Shown: positions 16,823 through 26,153 of the stretch, in pieces | Numbering within the stretch: position 1 is the first letter of the stretch | Layout of the letters: every line of letters begins with the position of its first letter | Origin: Aliamphritea ceti | Lineage (GTDB): Bacteria; Pseudomonadota; Gammaproteobacteria; Pseudomonadales; Balneatricaceae | Reading direction: 5' to 3' | Length of the DNA: 64,000 nucleotides | Assembly (NCBI RefSeq): GCF_024347215.1 | Contig: NZ_AP025282.1 | Span: 3,348,001 to 3,412,000 of the forward strand | Translations under genes and position numbers: made by a program | Notes under the pieces: generated by a model | What the model was told of the DNA's origin: nothing | The model's input: the letters and a program-made list of their open reading frames with translations, nothing else | Databases searched by the model: none

Positions 16823-17362
16823 ATGAAATATCTAAATTTAACAAACAGTCCTACGTTCAAATTTAAAGCGCTACAAAATTGCATTTTAAAAATAGGCGTC
16901 GTAGCAGCAATAACGACAACTACGTTTAACGCGATCGCTCAGGAGAGCCCAATGACTTCAACAGTAGAAACAACTATCTTGAATCCAGAGGGTTTATATA
17001 ACCCAGAGCCTTATGGTTTTAGCCATGTGGTTATTTCCAAAGGAGGAAACAGCATTGTTCACCTTGCTGGCCAGGGAGGTGAAGACAAAGAAGGTAAGCT
17101 ATCTCCGGAGTTTGCTAAGCAGGTCGAACAAGCCTATAAAAATTTGAGCATAGCGCTTGAAGCTGCCAAAGCGAAGCCAAACCAAGTAGCAAAATTAACT
17201 ACCTATGTTGTAAATTACGATCAGTCGATGCTTGATGTAATGACATTACATGTGCGTACAACCTTTGGTAAGACACTTCCGGCGCAGTCTCTGGTTCCTG
17301 TCCCAAGATTAGCGATAGATGGCATGCTATTCGAAGTCGATGCTGTGGCTATTATTGATTAA
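16823..17362 (+). CDS. RidA-family protein with N-terminal export-like extension
   Basis: 179 residues from the first ATG, about 45 longer than typical RidA proteins. Residues 1-40 look like a signal peptide: lysines at 2, 13, 15 and 23, a hydrophobic stretch (ILKIGVVAAI), then NAIAQ, a possible cleavage point. The RidA (YjgF/UK114) domain follows from about residue 50, with HLAGQGGEDKEGKLSPEFAK, NLSIALEAAKA and the C-terminal VPRLAIDGMLFEVDAVAI. RidA proteins deaminate reactive enamine/imine intermediates or act as chaperones. A second start at residue 44 (16952) has a much better ribosome binding site and would give a cytosolic 136-residue protein of normal size. The SoxR promoter upstream implies induction by redox stress. 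Confidence 0.88.
   Translation: MKYLNLTNSPTFKFKALQNCILKIGVVAAITTTTFNAIAQESPMTSTVETTILNPEGLYNPEPYGFSHVVISKGGNSIVHLAGQGGEDKEGKLSPEFAKQVEQAYKNLSIALEAAKAKPNQVAKLTTYVVNYDQSMLDVMTLHVRTTFGKTLPAQSLVPVPRLAIDGMLFEVDAVAIID
16941..16954 (+). promoter_or_regulatory. Strong internal ribosome binding site and ATG in the RidA gene
   Basis: AGGAG (16941-16945), six bases, then ATG (16952), in frame with the RidA domain. The first ATG at 16823 has only CAGG three bases upstream. This internal start would produce RidA without the export-like segment. Confidence 0.55.
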
Positions 17363-17382
17363 ATAGCCAGATGTAAAGGGAT

Positions 17383-17413
17383 GTTAAGGGGCCTTATATC
17401 CCCTTAACAAATT
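17383..17413 (+). terminator. Terminator of the RidA-family gene
   Basis: A perfect nine-bp stem GTTAAGGGG/CCCCTTAAC with an eight-base loop, followed by AAATTTT. It lies 20 bp beyond the stop codon and also separates the gene from the convergent mms operon. Confidence 0.75.
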
Positions 17414-17466
17414 TTGAAAACTGCTTACAACGTACTACTGTATCTGCCGTTAAAAGAGTTCAGTAA

Positions 17467-18228
17467 TTAAATCCGCAAACCGCCATCCATTTCTATAATC
17501 CGGCCAGTAAAGAAATCGTTCTCAATTATGTACTGCAGTGTATGGGCCATTTCTTCTACTTCACCCAAACGGCGTAATGGAACTGCCTGAACCATACGCT
17601 CGACGGCTTCCGGCTTCATTTGTGCAGTCATATCTGTGGCGATGACACCCGGTGCAATACCGCCCACCCGAATACCATGACGGGCCAGTTCGCCCGACCA
17701 GGTAACAACCATAGTCGCGACAGATGCTTTAGTGGCTGAGTAATTGGTTTGCCCCATGTTACCGGCGCGGGAGACAGAGGATATATTCACAATCACCCCG
17801 CCTTCGCCCTGCACAGCCATAATTGCTGCTGCTTCACGGGTACACAGAAAAGTACCGGTCACGTTTACATCAAATACTGAACGGAACTGATCCAGCCCCA
17901 TTTTGGCCTGCAGCTCACCATCTTTTACTTTTATGAGCATGCCATCACGCATCAGGCCGGCGTTATTCACTAACCCGTGCACGCCGCCGCAGGTTTCTTT
18001 GATCTGTTCGAAAGTTGCTTCAACGGCTGCCTCATTGGTGATGTCGCACACAAAAGCATGCGCACTGCCGCCTAAACTGCGGCATTCTGATACCGCACTG
18101 TCTAATACACCCGCATCCAGATCGATCAGCGCCAGTATGCCCCCTTGCTCTGCAAGATGACGCGCCATTGCTAACCCCAGGCCACGGCCACCGCCGGTAA
18201 TTACAAACACTTTGTCTTTTATCTGCAT
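17467..18228 (-). CDS. Short-chain dehydrogenase/reductase (FabG-like)
   Basis: 253 residues, classical SDR. The cofactor loop TGGGRGLG spans residues 11-18, NNAG is at 88-91, and the catalytic set is Ser151 with Tyr163 and Lys167 (YSATK). It is the last gene of the valine/isobutyrate operon. Proteins of this kind reduce 3-oxoacyl thioesters or oxidise hydroxyacyl-CoA intermediates; a role in a branched-chain acyl-CoA step is inferred from the operon. It is not closer to HSD10-type 2-methyl-3-hydroxybutyryl-CoA dehydrogenase by any motif I can read with certainty. Confidence 0.85.
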   Translation of the reverse strand: MQIKDKVFVITGGGRGLGLAMARHLAEQGGILALIDLDAGVLDSAVSECRSLGGSAHAFVCDITNEAAVEATFEQIKETCGGVHGLVNNAGLMRDGMLIKVKDGELQAKMGLDQFRSVFDVNVTGTFLCTREAAAIMAVQGEGGVIVNISSVSRAGNMGQTNYSATKASVATMVVTWSGELARHGIRVGGIAPGVIATDMTAQMKPEAVERMVQAVPLRRLGEVEEMAHTLQYIIENDFFTGRIIEMDGGLRI

Positions 18229-18305
18229 GACATTTGTCTCTTATATATTTCTGTTACGTCTCTTAGCTTCGTTCTGACTGCTTATCTATTCCACAATGCC
18301 CTGAA

Positions 18306-20207
18306 TCAAATCATGCCGGTACGCTGCATGATGTCGGTTATTTCACCAAGGATGCTTTCATCATCGATAGTTGAAGGCATTTTATAGTCCTGGTTGGCAG
18401 CAATTTTACGCAAAATAGCCCGCAGGATTTTACCCGATCGGGTTTTAGGCAAGCGCTGTACAACAACCGCCTTACGGAAGCAGGCAAGCGCGCCAACCTG
18501 ATCTCTGACCATTTGCACTAACTCGGCCTCCAGTACTTCAGGGTCTATATCCACATCTGCTTTGAGTACCACTAACCCCACTGGCAACTGACCTTTCAGG
18601 GTGTCCTGCATGCCGATGACGGCACACTCAGCGACAGCATGGTGAGCGGATACCACTTCTTCCATTTCACCGGTGGATAAGCGATGCCCGGATACATTGA
18701 TCACATCATCGGTCCGGCCAGTAATGTAGACATAGCCTTCGTCATCTTTAAAACCGCCATCACCGGTGTGGTAGAAACCCGGAAAAGCAGTCAGATAGGA
18801 ATCGGTGAAGCGCTGCGGCTGGTTCCAGATATCCCAGGCAACGCCTGGTGGCATCGGTAAGCTAACAACGATATTGCCGGTTTTATTAGCTTCAACCGGT
18901 TGACCTGCCCCGTCGACCACCTGAATGTCATAGCCAGGAATAGGTTTGTTGGTCGAACCTAAACGAGATGCTGAAGGATTATTCCAGCCCATCATAGGTG
19001 AGGTCATTGGCCAGCCGGTTTCGGTCTGCCACCAGTGATCAATCACCGGTACGCCAAGTAAATCATCCAGCCAGTGATAGGTAGATGAATCCAGCTTTTC
19101 GCCAGCCACAAATAAACGTTTCAGGCTACTCAGATCATATTCTTTGCTTAACAGGCCTTCGGAATCTTCCTTACGAACGGCACGGAATGCGGTTGGGGCG
19201 CAGAACATGGCATTGACACCGTATTCACTGATCACCCGCCAAAACGCGCCAGCATCCGGCGTACGAATAGGTTTACCTTCATAGAAAATTGCGCTGCAGC
19301 CGCCCATTAGCGGGCCATAAACAATGAACGAGTGGCCAACTACCCAGCCAATATCCGATGCGCCCCACCAGACATCTCCGGACTGCATACCATAGACATT
19401 ATGCAACGCATAATTCAGCGCAACCGCATGACCACCATTATCCCGAACGATACCTTTTGGTGCGCCAGTAGTACCCGAGGTATAGAGAATATACAGAGGA
19501 TCTTTACCCTGAACCGGTACGCAGTCCGCCGGTTCTGCGCCTTGCTGACATGCATACCAGTCAAGATCCCGTTGATCATCCATGTCAGCCTGTAACATCG
19601 GCCGCTGGCAAACCAGTGTATGCAAAGGTTTATGCTGTGCCAGCGCAACCGCTTTATCCACCAAGGGTTTATAAGCAATCAGCTTATCGAATTCGATGCC
19701 GCAGGAAGCCGTAAGGATCAGCTTTGGTTTGGCATCATCAATACGTATTGCCAGTTCATTCGGTGCGAAACCACCAAACACAACGGAATGCACAGCACCT
19801 AAACGCGCACAGGCCAGCATGGCAACCGCGGCTTCCGGAATCATCGGCATATAAATAACAACGGTATCGCCTTTTTCGACACCCAGACCTTTAAGTGTGC
19901 CGGCGAAAAGCGCTACCTGCTGATGGAGTTCACGAAAGCTAATGGCCTGCTTAACATCACTGGCAGGCGAATCGTAATACAGTGCCACCTGATCGCCCCG
20001 GGTTTCCAGATGCTGATCCAGCGCCAGATAACATGAGTTCAGTTCGCCATCCGGATACCAGCGATGGCTGCCGTTTGGCAAAGCTTCAAGAGTGGTCTGC
20101 GGCGGCTTGAACCAGTTAATATTACCCGCCTGCTCCGCCCAGTAGGCTTCCGGATTCTGCTGGGCTGCCTGATACTGCAGCGCATAATCTGCTTGCTGAT
20201 TTGCCAT
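18306..20207 (-). CDS. prpE: Propionyl-CoA synthetase (acetyl-CoA synthetase family)
   Basis: 633 residues, the expected length. The AMP-binding P-loop LYILYTSGTTGAPKGI is near residue 238, the WWQTETGWPM motif near 405, YHTGDGGFKD near 490, and the lysine that is acetylated for control is in the C-terminal PKTRSGKILRAILRK. The order of conserved segments (RDNGGHAVAL, WWGASDIGWVVGH) fits PrpE rather than Acs. It makes propionyl-CoA from propionate, ATP and CoA. Its place in the mms operon fits, because valine breakdown through MmsA yields propionyl-CoA; PrpE would recapture propionate or activate related acids. Confidence 0.88.
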   Translation of the reverse strand: MANQQADYALQYQAAQQNPEAYWAEQAGNINWFKPPQTTLEALPNGSHRWYPDGELNSCYLALDQHLETRGDQVALYYDSPASDVKQAISFRELHQQVALFAGTLKGLGVEKGDTVVIYMPMIPEAAVAMLACARLGAVHSVVFGGFAPNELAIRIDDAKPKLILTASCGIEFDKLIAYKPLVDKAVALAQHKPLHTLVCQRPMLQADMDDQRDLDWYACQQGAEPADCVPVQGKDPLYILYTSGTTGAPKGIVRDNGGHAVALNYALHNVYGMQSGDVWWGASDIGWVVGHSFIVYGPLMGGCSAIFYEGKPIRTPDAGAFWRVISEYGVNAMFCAPTAFRAVRKEDSEGLLSKEYDLSSLKRLFVAGEKLDSSTYHWLDDLLGVPVIDHWWQTETGWPMTSPMMGWNNPSASRLGSTNKPIPGYDIQVVDGAGQPVEANKTGNIVVSLPMPPGVAWDIWNQPQRFTDSYLTAFPGFYHTGDGGFKDDEGYVYITGRTDDVINVSGHRLSTGEMEEVVSAHHAVAECAVIGMQDTLKGQLPVGLVVLKADVDIDPEVLEAELVQMVRDQVGALACFRKAVVVQRLPKTRSGKILRAILRKIAANQDYKMPSTIDDESILGEITDIMQRTGMI

Positions 20208-20340
20208 TAATCACTCCATGAAGCCCATAGCACGCCATCGGTCAGAACAGACCGGAAAAAAGGGCTTTGTTATTTTTATTGGTAGCCAGTTCGCCAGCTC
20301 TGGAGCTGACAAACAAACAGGTTATTTTCAGACGCAGTGA

Positions 20341-21231
20341 TTACTGGTCCTGATAGAGCTTAAGTACACTGGAAAAATCCATTCCGCCGTTACCTTTAGA
20401 CTTATGCAGACTGAACAATGCCCGGGCCTGTGATCCCATCGGCACTGGCGACTCACTCAGTTGGCTAAGCCCCATTGCCAGACCTAAATCTTTGTACATC
20501 AGATCAACCTGAAAACCGCCCTGATAATCATTGGAAGAAGGTACGTTTTCCATCACACCCGGCACAGGGTTATATACATTCAGTGCCCAGTTACCGCCAG
20601 AGCTCTGCTTCATGATTTCTGACAGCACCGCCGGATCAAGGCCGTTCTTCATGCCCATATTCAGTGCTTCACAAGTACCTGTCATCAGTACTGCCAACAG
20701 CATATTGTTACAGGCTTTTGCGATCTGACCGGCACCATGATCACCGGCATGGAAAATATTCTTCCCCATGCAATCCAGCACCGGCTTTGCCCGGGCAAAC
20801 TCCTGCTCAGAGCCACCAACCATAAAGGCCAGCGTACCGGCAACCGCCCCGCCGACACCACCGGAAACCGGTGCATCGATAAAGCTTAAACCGCGTTCAG
20901 CAGCTGCGGCTGCGGCTTTTTTAGCCGTTGCTGCATCAATCGTCGATGAGTCAATAATCAATGCAGAGTTAGAAATAACCTCAAACAGTGGCGTATCGCC
21001 GTTCAGATAAACCGCCTCCACATGCTGACCGGCCGGTAACATGGAGATAACAAACTCACTGTCACGGGCTGCTTCTGCAGCGGTTCCCATGACATTACAA
21101 CCCTGTTCAGCGGCAGCCGTTAATGCGGCTTCTGAAAGGTCGAAAACTTTAACCTGATGGCCGGCCTTCGCCAGGTTAGCTGCCATTGGGCCGCCCATAT
21201 TACCTAAACCAATAAATCCGATTGTTGCCAT
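20341..21231 (-). CDS. mmsB: 3-hydroxyisobutyrate dehydrogenase
   Basis: 296 residues, full length. The NAD-binding GLGNMG is at residues 8-13, the substrate-binding PVSGGVGGA at 121-129 and the catalytic lysine Lys172 within GAGQIAKACNNM. The enzyme oxidises 3-hydroxyisobutyrate to methylmalonate semialdehyde, the step before MmsA in valine catabolism. AGGA lies upstream of the ATG. It follows the hydrolase gene that makes its substrate, in pathway order. Confidence 0.95.
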   Translation of the reverse strand: MATIGFIGLGNMGGPMAANLAKAGHQVKVFDLSEAALTAAAEQGCNVMGTAAEAARDSEFVISMLPAGQHVEAVYLNGDTPLFEVISNSALIIDSSTIDAATAKKAAAAAAERGLSFIDAPVSGGVGGAVAGTLAFMVGGSEQEFARAKPVLDCMGKNIFHAGDHGAGQIAKACNNMLLAVLMTGTCEALNMGMKNGLDPAVLSEIMKQSSGGNWALNVYNPVPGVMENVPSSNDYQGGFQVDLMYKDLGLAMGLSQLSESPVPMGSQARALFSLHKSKGNGGMDFSSVLKLYQDQ

Positions 21232-21284
21232 CTTCCTGTCCTCTTATCGACCTACATTCATAGGTAAAACTGTTGTAATTCTGT

Positions 21285-22382
21285 TTATAAACCCGCCAGT
21301 GGATTCACTTCCCAGGGGCTGGTGAAAAACTCATCCACCAGAGTCTGATCTACATCGGCCAGAGTATTAAATGTCCATTGTGGGGCTCCGTCTTTATCCA
21401 CCAGCAAAGCCCTGACACCTTCCGGAAATTCGCGGTGACGGCAGCATTGCACCGACAACGCCAGTTCTTGCTGAAATACTTCTTTAAGGGATAAGTGCCG
21501 GCAACGCTGCAACTGACGTGCGATCAGGTTAATTGCCAGCGGGCTACCATGACTGATCGCCTGTTGGGCCCGTAACAACCATTTATCTTCGGTTTCCAGT
21601 GTCTGCAGAGCAGTCACTATGTCGGCAACAGAATCCTGATCCATCAGGCGGTTAATAACTTCGAAATGCTCCTGAACGGGAGAATCTGCCTGCCAGTCGG
21701 CCAGAGAGTTCTGTTCCAGATGACGCAGTACCGAAGCCACAACGCTCTGATGATTGCCCTGCCAGTTAGCATTGCAAAGATCATCCAGTAACTGCTGGCG
21801 ACACTCACTGGCAATAAACCGATCTGCCAGACCTAAAAACAGTGCATCAGCAGCATTCATCGAATTGCCGGTTAAACCCAGAAACAATCCGGTTTTCCCG
21901 GGCATACGGTTAAGGAACCAACTGCCACCAACATCCGGATACAGGCCAATAGTCACTTCAGGCATTGCCAGCCGGCTACGCTCTGTCACGACCCTATGGC
22001 TACAACCGCTCATCAGCCCCATACCACCGCCCATGACGATGCCATGACCCCAGCAGATCAGCGGCTTGCTATAGCTATGTAACAGATAATCCAGACGATA
22101 TTCCTGAGTAAAAAAGTGCTCGGGGAAATACGCATCGCCATCACCTGTCATCGACTTATACAGATTGACTACATCACCACCGGCACAAAAAGCCTTTTCG
22201 CCAGCACCATCCAGCAGCACACAAACAATGCTATTATCCTGCTGCCAGTTCTGCAGTTGCTCCAGCATCAGTTCGATCATGTCCAGCGTAAGGGCATTAA
22301 GAGAACGTTCGGCATTCAGGGTCATCTGGCCAATTTTATGGCCTGAAGCGGTGGTCAGTTCGTTAAACAATACACAGCTCAT
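21285..22382 (-). CDS. 3-hydroxyisobutyryl-CoA hydrolase
   Basis: 365 residues, a crotonase-superfamily member of the HIBYL-CoA hydrolase type. The oxyanion-hole region is GAGEKAFCAGGDVVNLY (about 59-75) and the acidic catalytic segment is MPEVTIGLYPDVGGSWFLNR near residue 140, which distinguishes hydrolases from hydratases. It releases 3-hydroxyisobutyrate from its CoA ester, a step that removes the reactive methacrylyl-CoA route product. It lies 10 bp after the enoyl-CoA hydratase gene in the operon. Confidence 0.93.
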   Translation of the reverse strand: MSCVLFNELTTASGHKIGQMTLNAERSLNALTLDMIELMLEQLQNWQQDNSIVCVLLDGAGEKAFCAGGDVVNLYKSMTGDGDAYFPEHFFTQEYRLDYLLHSYSKPLICWGHGIVMGGGMGLMSGCSHRVVTERSRLAMPEVTIGLYPDVGGSWFLNRMPGKTGLFLGLTGNSMNAADALFLGLADRFIASECRQQLLDDLCNANWQGNHQSVVASVLRHLEQNSLADWQADSPVQEHFEVINRLMDQDSVADIVTALQTLETEDKWLLRAQQAISHGSPLAINLIARQLQRCRHLSLKEVFQQELALSVQCCRHREFPEGVRALLVDKDGAPQWTFNTLADVDQTLVDEFFTSPWEVNPLAGL

Positions 22383-22392
22383 GCGTATTTCC

Positions 22393-23172
22393 TTATTTAT
22401 TCAACCAGGTCGGTTTACGCTTCTCCAGAAAGGCATTCACGCCTTCGCTCTGATCTTCAGTGAAGAACAGGTCGACAAACAATTCACGTTCCAGAATGTA
22501 ACCCTGATCCCAGTGATTAGAGCGGTTGTTCTGAATCAGCTGTTTACAGGCAGCAACTGCTGTCGGGCTCTGTTCAGCCACTTTCTCAGCTATTGCCAGT
22601 GCAGCCTCAAGTGACTGACCTTGCTCAACCACTTCTTCAACTAGGCCTATCTGCAGCGCTTTGTCAGCCTTCAGCCGTTCACCACATAGAATCATTCGCT
22701 TCGTCCAGCCTTCACCGACCAGCATAGTCAGATTCTGGGTACCACCTGCACAAGGCAACAGGCCGACTTTCGCCTCTGGCAATGCCATCTGTGCCTGAGC
22801 TTCAGCAATTCGGATATCGCAGGCCAGCGCCACTTCTAAACCGCCACCCATGGCAAAACCATTAATAGCTGCAATAGAAACACCGCGAAAGCGGCTCAGA
22901 GTCTCGAAGGCTTCACCAAAATATCGCGCCATGTCCCGCGCGATACTTCTGTCGCCTTCAGCAAACAGTTTCAGATCAGCACCGGCGGAGAAGAACTTAT
23001 CCCCCTGCCCGGTAATGACCAGACTATAAATCTGCTTATCCTGATTCAGATCTTCCACCAGCTGTTTCAGCCCTTTGAGGCTATCTGCCGTCCAAGTATT
23101 CGCCGGTGGATTATTCATGGTCAGTACGGCGATATTGCCGCGCTTTTCCAGCACCAGAGCATCAGTCATCAT
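22393..23172 (-). CDS. Enoyl-CoA hydratase (methacrylyl-CoA hydratase role)
   Basis: 259 residues, standard crotonase length. The CoA-binding and oxyanion-hole segments are visible as GQGDKFFSAGADLKLFAEGD and GFAMGGGLEVALACDIRIAE, and LPEAKVGLLPCAGGTQNL carries the region of the catalytic acid. In this operon it should hydrate methacrylyl-CoA to 3-hydroxyisobutyryl-CoA; that specificity is inferred from position. Two adjacent ATG codons could both start the protein, with AAGGA upstream. Confidence 0.9.
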   Translation of the reverse strand: MMTDALVLEKRGNIAVLTMNNPPANTWTADSLKGLKQLVEDLNQDKQIYSLVITGQGDKFFSAGADLKLFAEGDRSIARDMARYFGEAFETLSRFRGVSIAAINGFAMGGGLEVALACDIRIAEAQAQMALPEAKVGLLPCAGGTQNLTMLVGEGWTKRMILCGERLKADKALQIGLVEEVVEQGQSLEAALAIAEKVAEQSPTAVAACKQLIQNNRSNHWDQGYILERELFVDLFFTEDQSEGVNAFLEKRKPTWLNK

Positions 23173-23195
23173 GATCTTCCTTATGCCTAATCAGT

Positions 23196-24353
23196 TCAGA
23201 CAATCGCTGCTGCATCTTCGACTAACAGCCGACGGGCGATTATCACATTCATAATTTCGTTGGTCCCTTCCAGAATCCGGTGTACACGGTTATCCCGTAC
23301 ATACCGCTCCAGCGGGTATTCCTTGATATAACCATTGCCGCCAAAAATCTGCAGGGCTTCATCCGCAACCCGGAAACCAACATCCGTCGCAAAACGTTTT
23401 GCCATTGCGCAGTAAGTAGTTTTATCCGGATGACTCGCATCCAACCTGGCCGCCGCCATACGTACCATTTGCCGGGCAGCCACTAATTCAGTACTGGATT
23501 CGGCCAGCTTGAACTGCAACGCCTGGAAATTCGCTAACGGCTGGCTGAACTGTTTACGTTCATGCATGTAATCCCGCGCCTGATTCAGTGCCTGCTGCGC
23601 TGTACCCACAGAGCAAGTAGCGATGTTCACCCGGCCACCATCTAAACCACGCATGGCAATTTTAAAACCATCTCCCGGCTTACCCAGCATCGCGGTAGCT
23701 GAAACCCGCACATCACTGAAACTGATCATCCGGGTTGGTTGGCTATTCCAGCCCATTTTGTCTTCTTTACGTCCATACTCGATGCCTTCAGCATGAGCAT
23801 CTACCGCAAAGGCCGAAATGCCTCCGGCACCCTCTCCGCCGGTGCGCGCCATCACCACCAGACAATCAGTGCTACCGGCACCAGAGATAAATATCTTGCT
23901 GCCATTAAGAATGTAATCACTGCCTTCCAGACGCGCAGTGGTCTTCAAATGCGCAGCGTCAGAACCAGCATTCGGTTCAGTCAGGCAGTAGGAGCCAAGC
24001 TTCTGGCCGGATGTCAGATCCGGGCACCATTGCTGACGGGTATCTTCATTACCAAACTCACTGATCATCCAGGCCACCATATTGTGAATGGTGAGATAAG
24101 CAGTGGTTGACGTGCAGCCCATCGCCAGCTGCTCGAAAATGATACTGGCGTCTAACCGAGAAAGCCCCAGGCCACCAACATCTTCATGACTGTATAAACC
24201 GCAAAAGCCCAGTTCTCCGGCGGCCCGTATAACATCGACCGGAAAGATCTGTTGCTGATCCCATTCTCCGGCATGAGGTTGCAATTCATTTTCTGCAAAC
24301 GCTTTGGCCATTTCGCTGAAGGCCAACTGATCTTCGTTCAGTTCAAAATCCAT
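23196..24353 (-). CDS. Acyl-CoA dehydrogenase, isobutyryl-CoA type
   Basis: 385 residues with the full acyl-CoA dehydrogenase fold. SYCLTEPNAGSDAAHLKT (about 130-147) is the FAD-binding signature and the catalytic glutamate is in RILEGTNEIMNVIIARRL near the C-terminus, as in short branched-chain and short-chain enzymes. The enzyme oxidises isobutyryl-CoA to methacrylyl-CoA and passes electrons to ETF. Its place between mmsA and the hydratase gene supports the isobutyryl-CoA substrate. AAGGGG upstream supports the start. Confidence 0.92.
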   Translation of the reverse strand: MDFELNEDQLAFSEMAKAFAENELQPHAGEWDQQQIFPVDVIRAAGELGFCGLYSHEDVGGLGLSRLDASIIFEQLAMGCTSTTAYLTIHNMVAWMISEFGNEDTRQQWCPDLTSGQKLGSYCLTEPNAGSDAAHLKTTARLEGSDYILNGSKIFISGAGSTDCLVVMARTGGEGAGGISAFAVDAHAEGIEYGRKEDKMGWNSQPTRMISFSDVRVSATAMLGKPGDGFKIAMRGLDGGRVNIATCSVGTAQQALNQARDYMHERKQFSQPLANFQALQFKLAESSTELVAARQMVRMAAARLDASHPDKTTYCAMAKRFATDVGFRVADEALQIFGGNGYIKEYPLERYVRDNRVHRILEGTNEIMNVIIARRLLVEDAAAIV

Positions 24354-24443
24354 TGCTCACCCCTTCTTTCGCTATCATCTTTCTCTGCATCTTTATGCTC
24401 TTAATCGACCGGTTCAGAGCTAGCCCCTGAACCGGCCAGAACA

Positions 24444-25937
24444 TCAGCGCAGGTTGATACTGGTATTCACACCGGTATCAATATCATCCTCAAACCAACG
24501 GGCGGTTACTGTCTTGGTTTCGGTATAGAAACGCACCGCCTGCTTACCATAGGCGTGCTGATCACCGTAGAACGATTTACGCCAGCCCGTGAACGAAAAC
24601 ATAGGCAGAGGCACAGGCACCGGCACGTTGATACCTACCTGACCGACTTTGATTTCATGCTGATATTTGCGTGCAGCAGCACCGGACGCCGTAAACATGG
24701 AGGTACCATTGCCATACGGGTTGTTATTGATCAGTTCAATGGCTTCATCCAGCGTATCCACTTCCAGCGCGATCAGTACCGGGCCAAAGATCTCTTCGGT
24801 ATAGATAGACATATCCGTTGTGACATTGCGGAACATAGTCGGTCCAACCCAGTTACCATCCGGGAAGCCTTCAACAACACATTCAGAACCATCGAGAATA
24901 CAGTCGGCACCTGCATCTTTACCCTGACGGATGAAGTCGAGAATACGTGCCTTAGCCTGCGGGTTAATCTGCGGACCATAACCGGCATCAGGATCATTCC
25001 AGGCACCGGGACGCACCTTCGCCAGCGCATCACGCACTTCAGGAATCCATTCGCGGGATTTACCCACAAACACAGCGACAGAAATCGCCATACAACGCTG
25101 CCCCGCCGCGCCGACAGAAGCACCTGCAATATTATTTATGACTTGCTGTTTCTGTGCATCTGGCATGACCACCATATGATTTTTGGCACCGGCAAATGCC
25201 TGCACACGTTTCATATGATCGGTACCGGTACGGTAAATATGTTCACCAACATTCACAGAACCAACAAAGGAAATCGCCGGCGTATCTTTATGCGTCAGTA
25301 ACTGATTAACCACATCTTTAGTGCCATGCAGTACTTGCAGCAGACCATCCGGTGCACCGGCCTCTTTAAACAGTTCAGCCAGGCGCATTGGCGTCAGCGG
25401 GTCCTGTTCAGAAGGTTTCAGGACAAAAGTGTTACCGCAGGCAATTGCCATCGGGAACATCCACAATGGGATCATTGCCGGAAAGTTAAACGGGGTAATA
25501 CCAACACACACACCTAATGGCTGAGTAATGCTGTAGCAGTCAATCTTACGGGCAACGTTTTCGACGGTTTCACCCATGCTCAGTGACGCAATATTGCAGG
25601 CATGTTCAACAACTTCTATGCCACGCCACACATCACCTTTCGCATCTTCAAAAGTCTTGCCGGTTTCCTGAGACAGCAGTGTAGCTATCTCATCATGATT
25701 CTCTTTTAGCAATGCCTGATAACGCAGCATCAGCCGGGCACGTTCACCTACCGGTGTCTCTTTCCAGGTAGCAAAGGCATTTCGGGCCGCTGCAATTGCC
25801 TGTTCAACTTCTTCTTCAGTTGCACAAGGTACCTGTGCCAGCACTTCCTGAGTTGCCGGATTAGTCACCGGAATCCACTCATTCGCACGGCTGGAAACCA
25901 ATTCACCATTAATAAGCAGTGGGACTTGCTGAGTCAT
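24444..25937 (-). CDS. mmsA: Methylmalonate-semialdehyde dehydrogenase (CoA-acylating)
   Basis: 497 residues from the ATG at 25937, chosen over a GTG three codons earlier because AAGG is correctly spaced. It has the aldehyde dehydrogenase fold with catalytic Cys282 in GAAGQRCMAISVAV and CoA-acylating family features (GITPFNFPAMIPLWMFPMAI). It converts methylmalonate semialdehyde to propionyl-CoA and CO2. It is the first gene of the seven-gene valine operon and faces the divergent mmsR gene. A second, differently diverged member of the family is at 53.6 kb. Confidence 0.95.
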   Translation of the reverse strand: MTQQVPLLINGELVSSRANEWIPVTNPATQEVLAQVPCATEEEVEQAIAAARNAFATWKETPVGERARLMLRYQALLKENHDEIATLLSQETGKTFEDAKGDVWRGIEVVEHACNIASLSMGETVENVARKIDCYSITQPLGVCVGITPFNFPAMIPLWMFPMAIACGNTFVLKPSEQDPLTPMRLAELFKEAGAPDGLLQVLHGTKDVVNQLLTHKDTPAISFVGSVNVGEHIYRTGTDHMKRVQAFAGAKNHMVVMPDAQKQQVINNIAGASVGAAGQRCMAISVAVFVGKSREWIPEVRDALAKVRPGAWNDPDAGYGPQINPQAKARILDFIRQGKDAGADCILDGSECVVEGFPDGNWVGPTMFRNVTTDMSIYTEEIFGPVLIALEVDTLDEAIELINNNPYGNGTSMFTASGAAARKYQHEIKVGQVGINVPVPVPLPMFSFTGWRKSFYGDQHAYGKQAVRFYTETKTVTARWFEDDIDTGVNTSINLR

Positions 25938-26153
25938 TCTAATCACCTTTAACTCTTGTTATTGAGTTCTTGTTATTGGTCATATCGTTGCCTGTTTCGC
26001 TTACATACCGAAGCAAGGTACTGATTCGATTAAAGCACAGCTCAGCAATTGCAAGGATTGATAAAGTTGCTGACTTAATGGATTATATTGCTAACAAATA
26101 AGTAATTACCCTTATATCTTAGTCTAACCTTATCCTAACTTCCGGAGTAAGTC
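25938..26153. promoter_or_regulatory. Divergent mmsA/mmsR promoter region
   Basis: This 216-bp space carries both promoters. An AT-rich stretch at about 26060-26125 is probably where MmsR and RNA polymerase bind. No clean direct repeat typical of AraC proteins could be fixed by eye. Confidence 0.45.
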
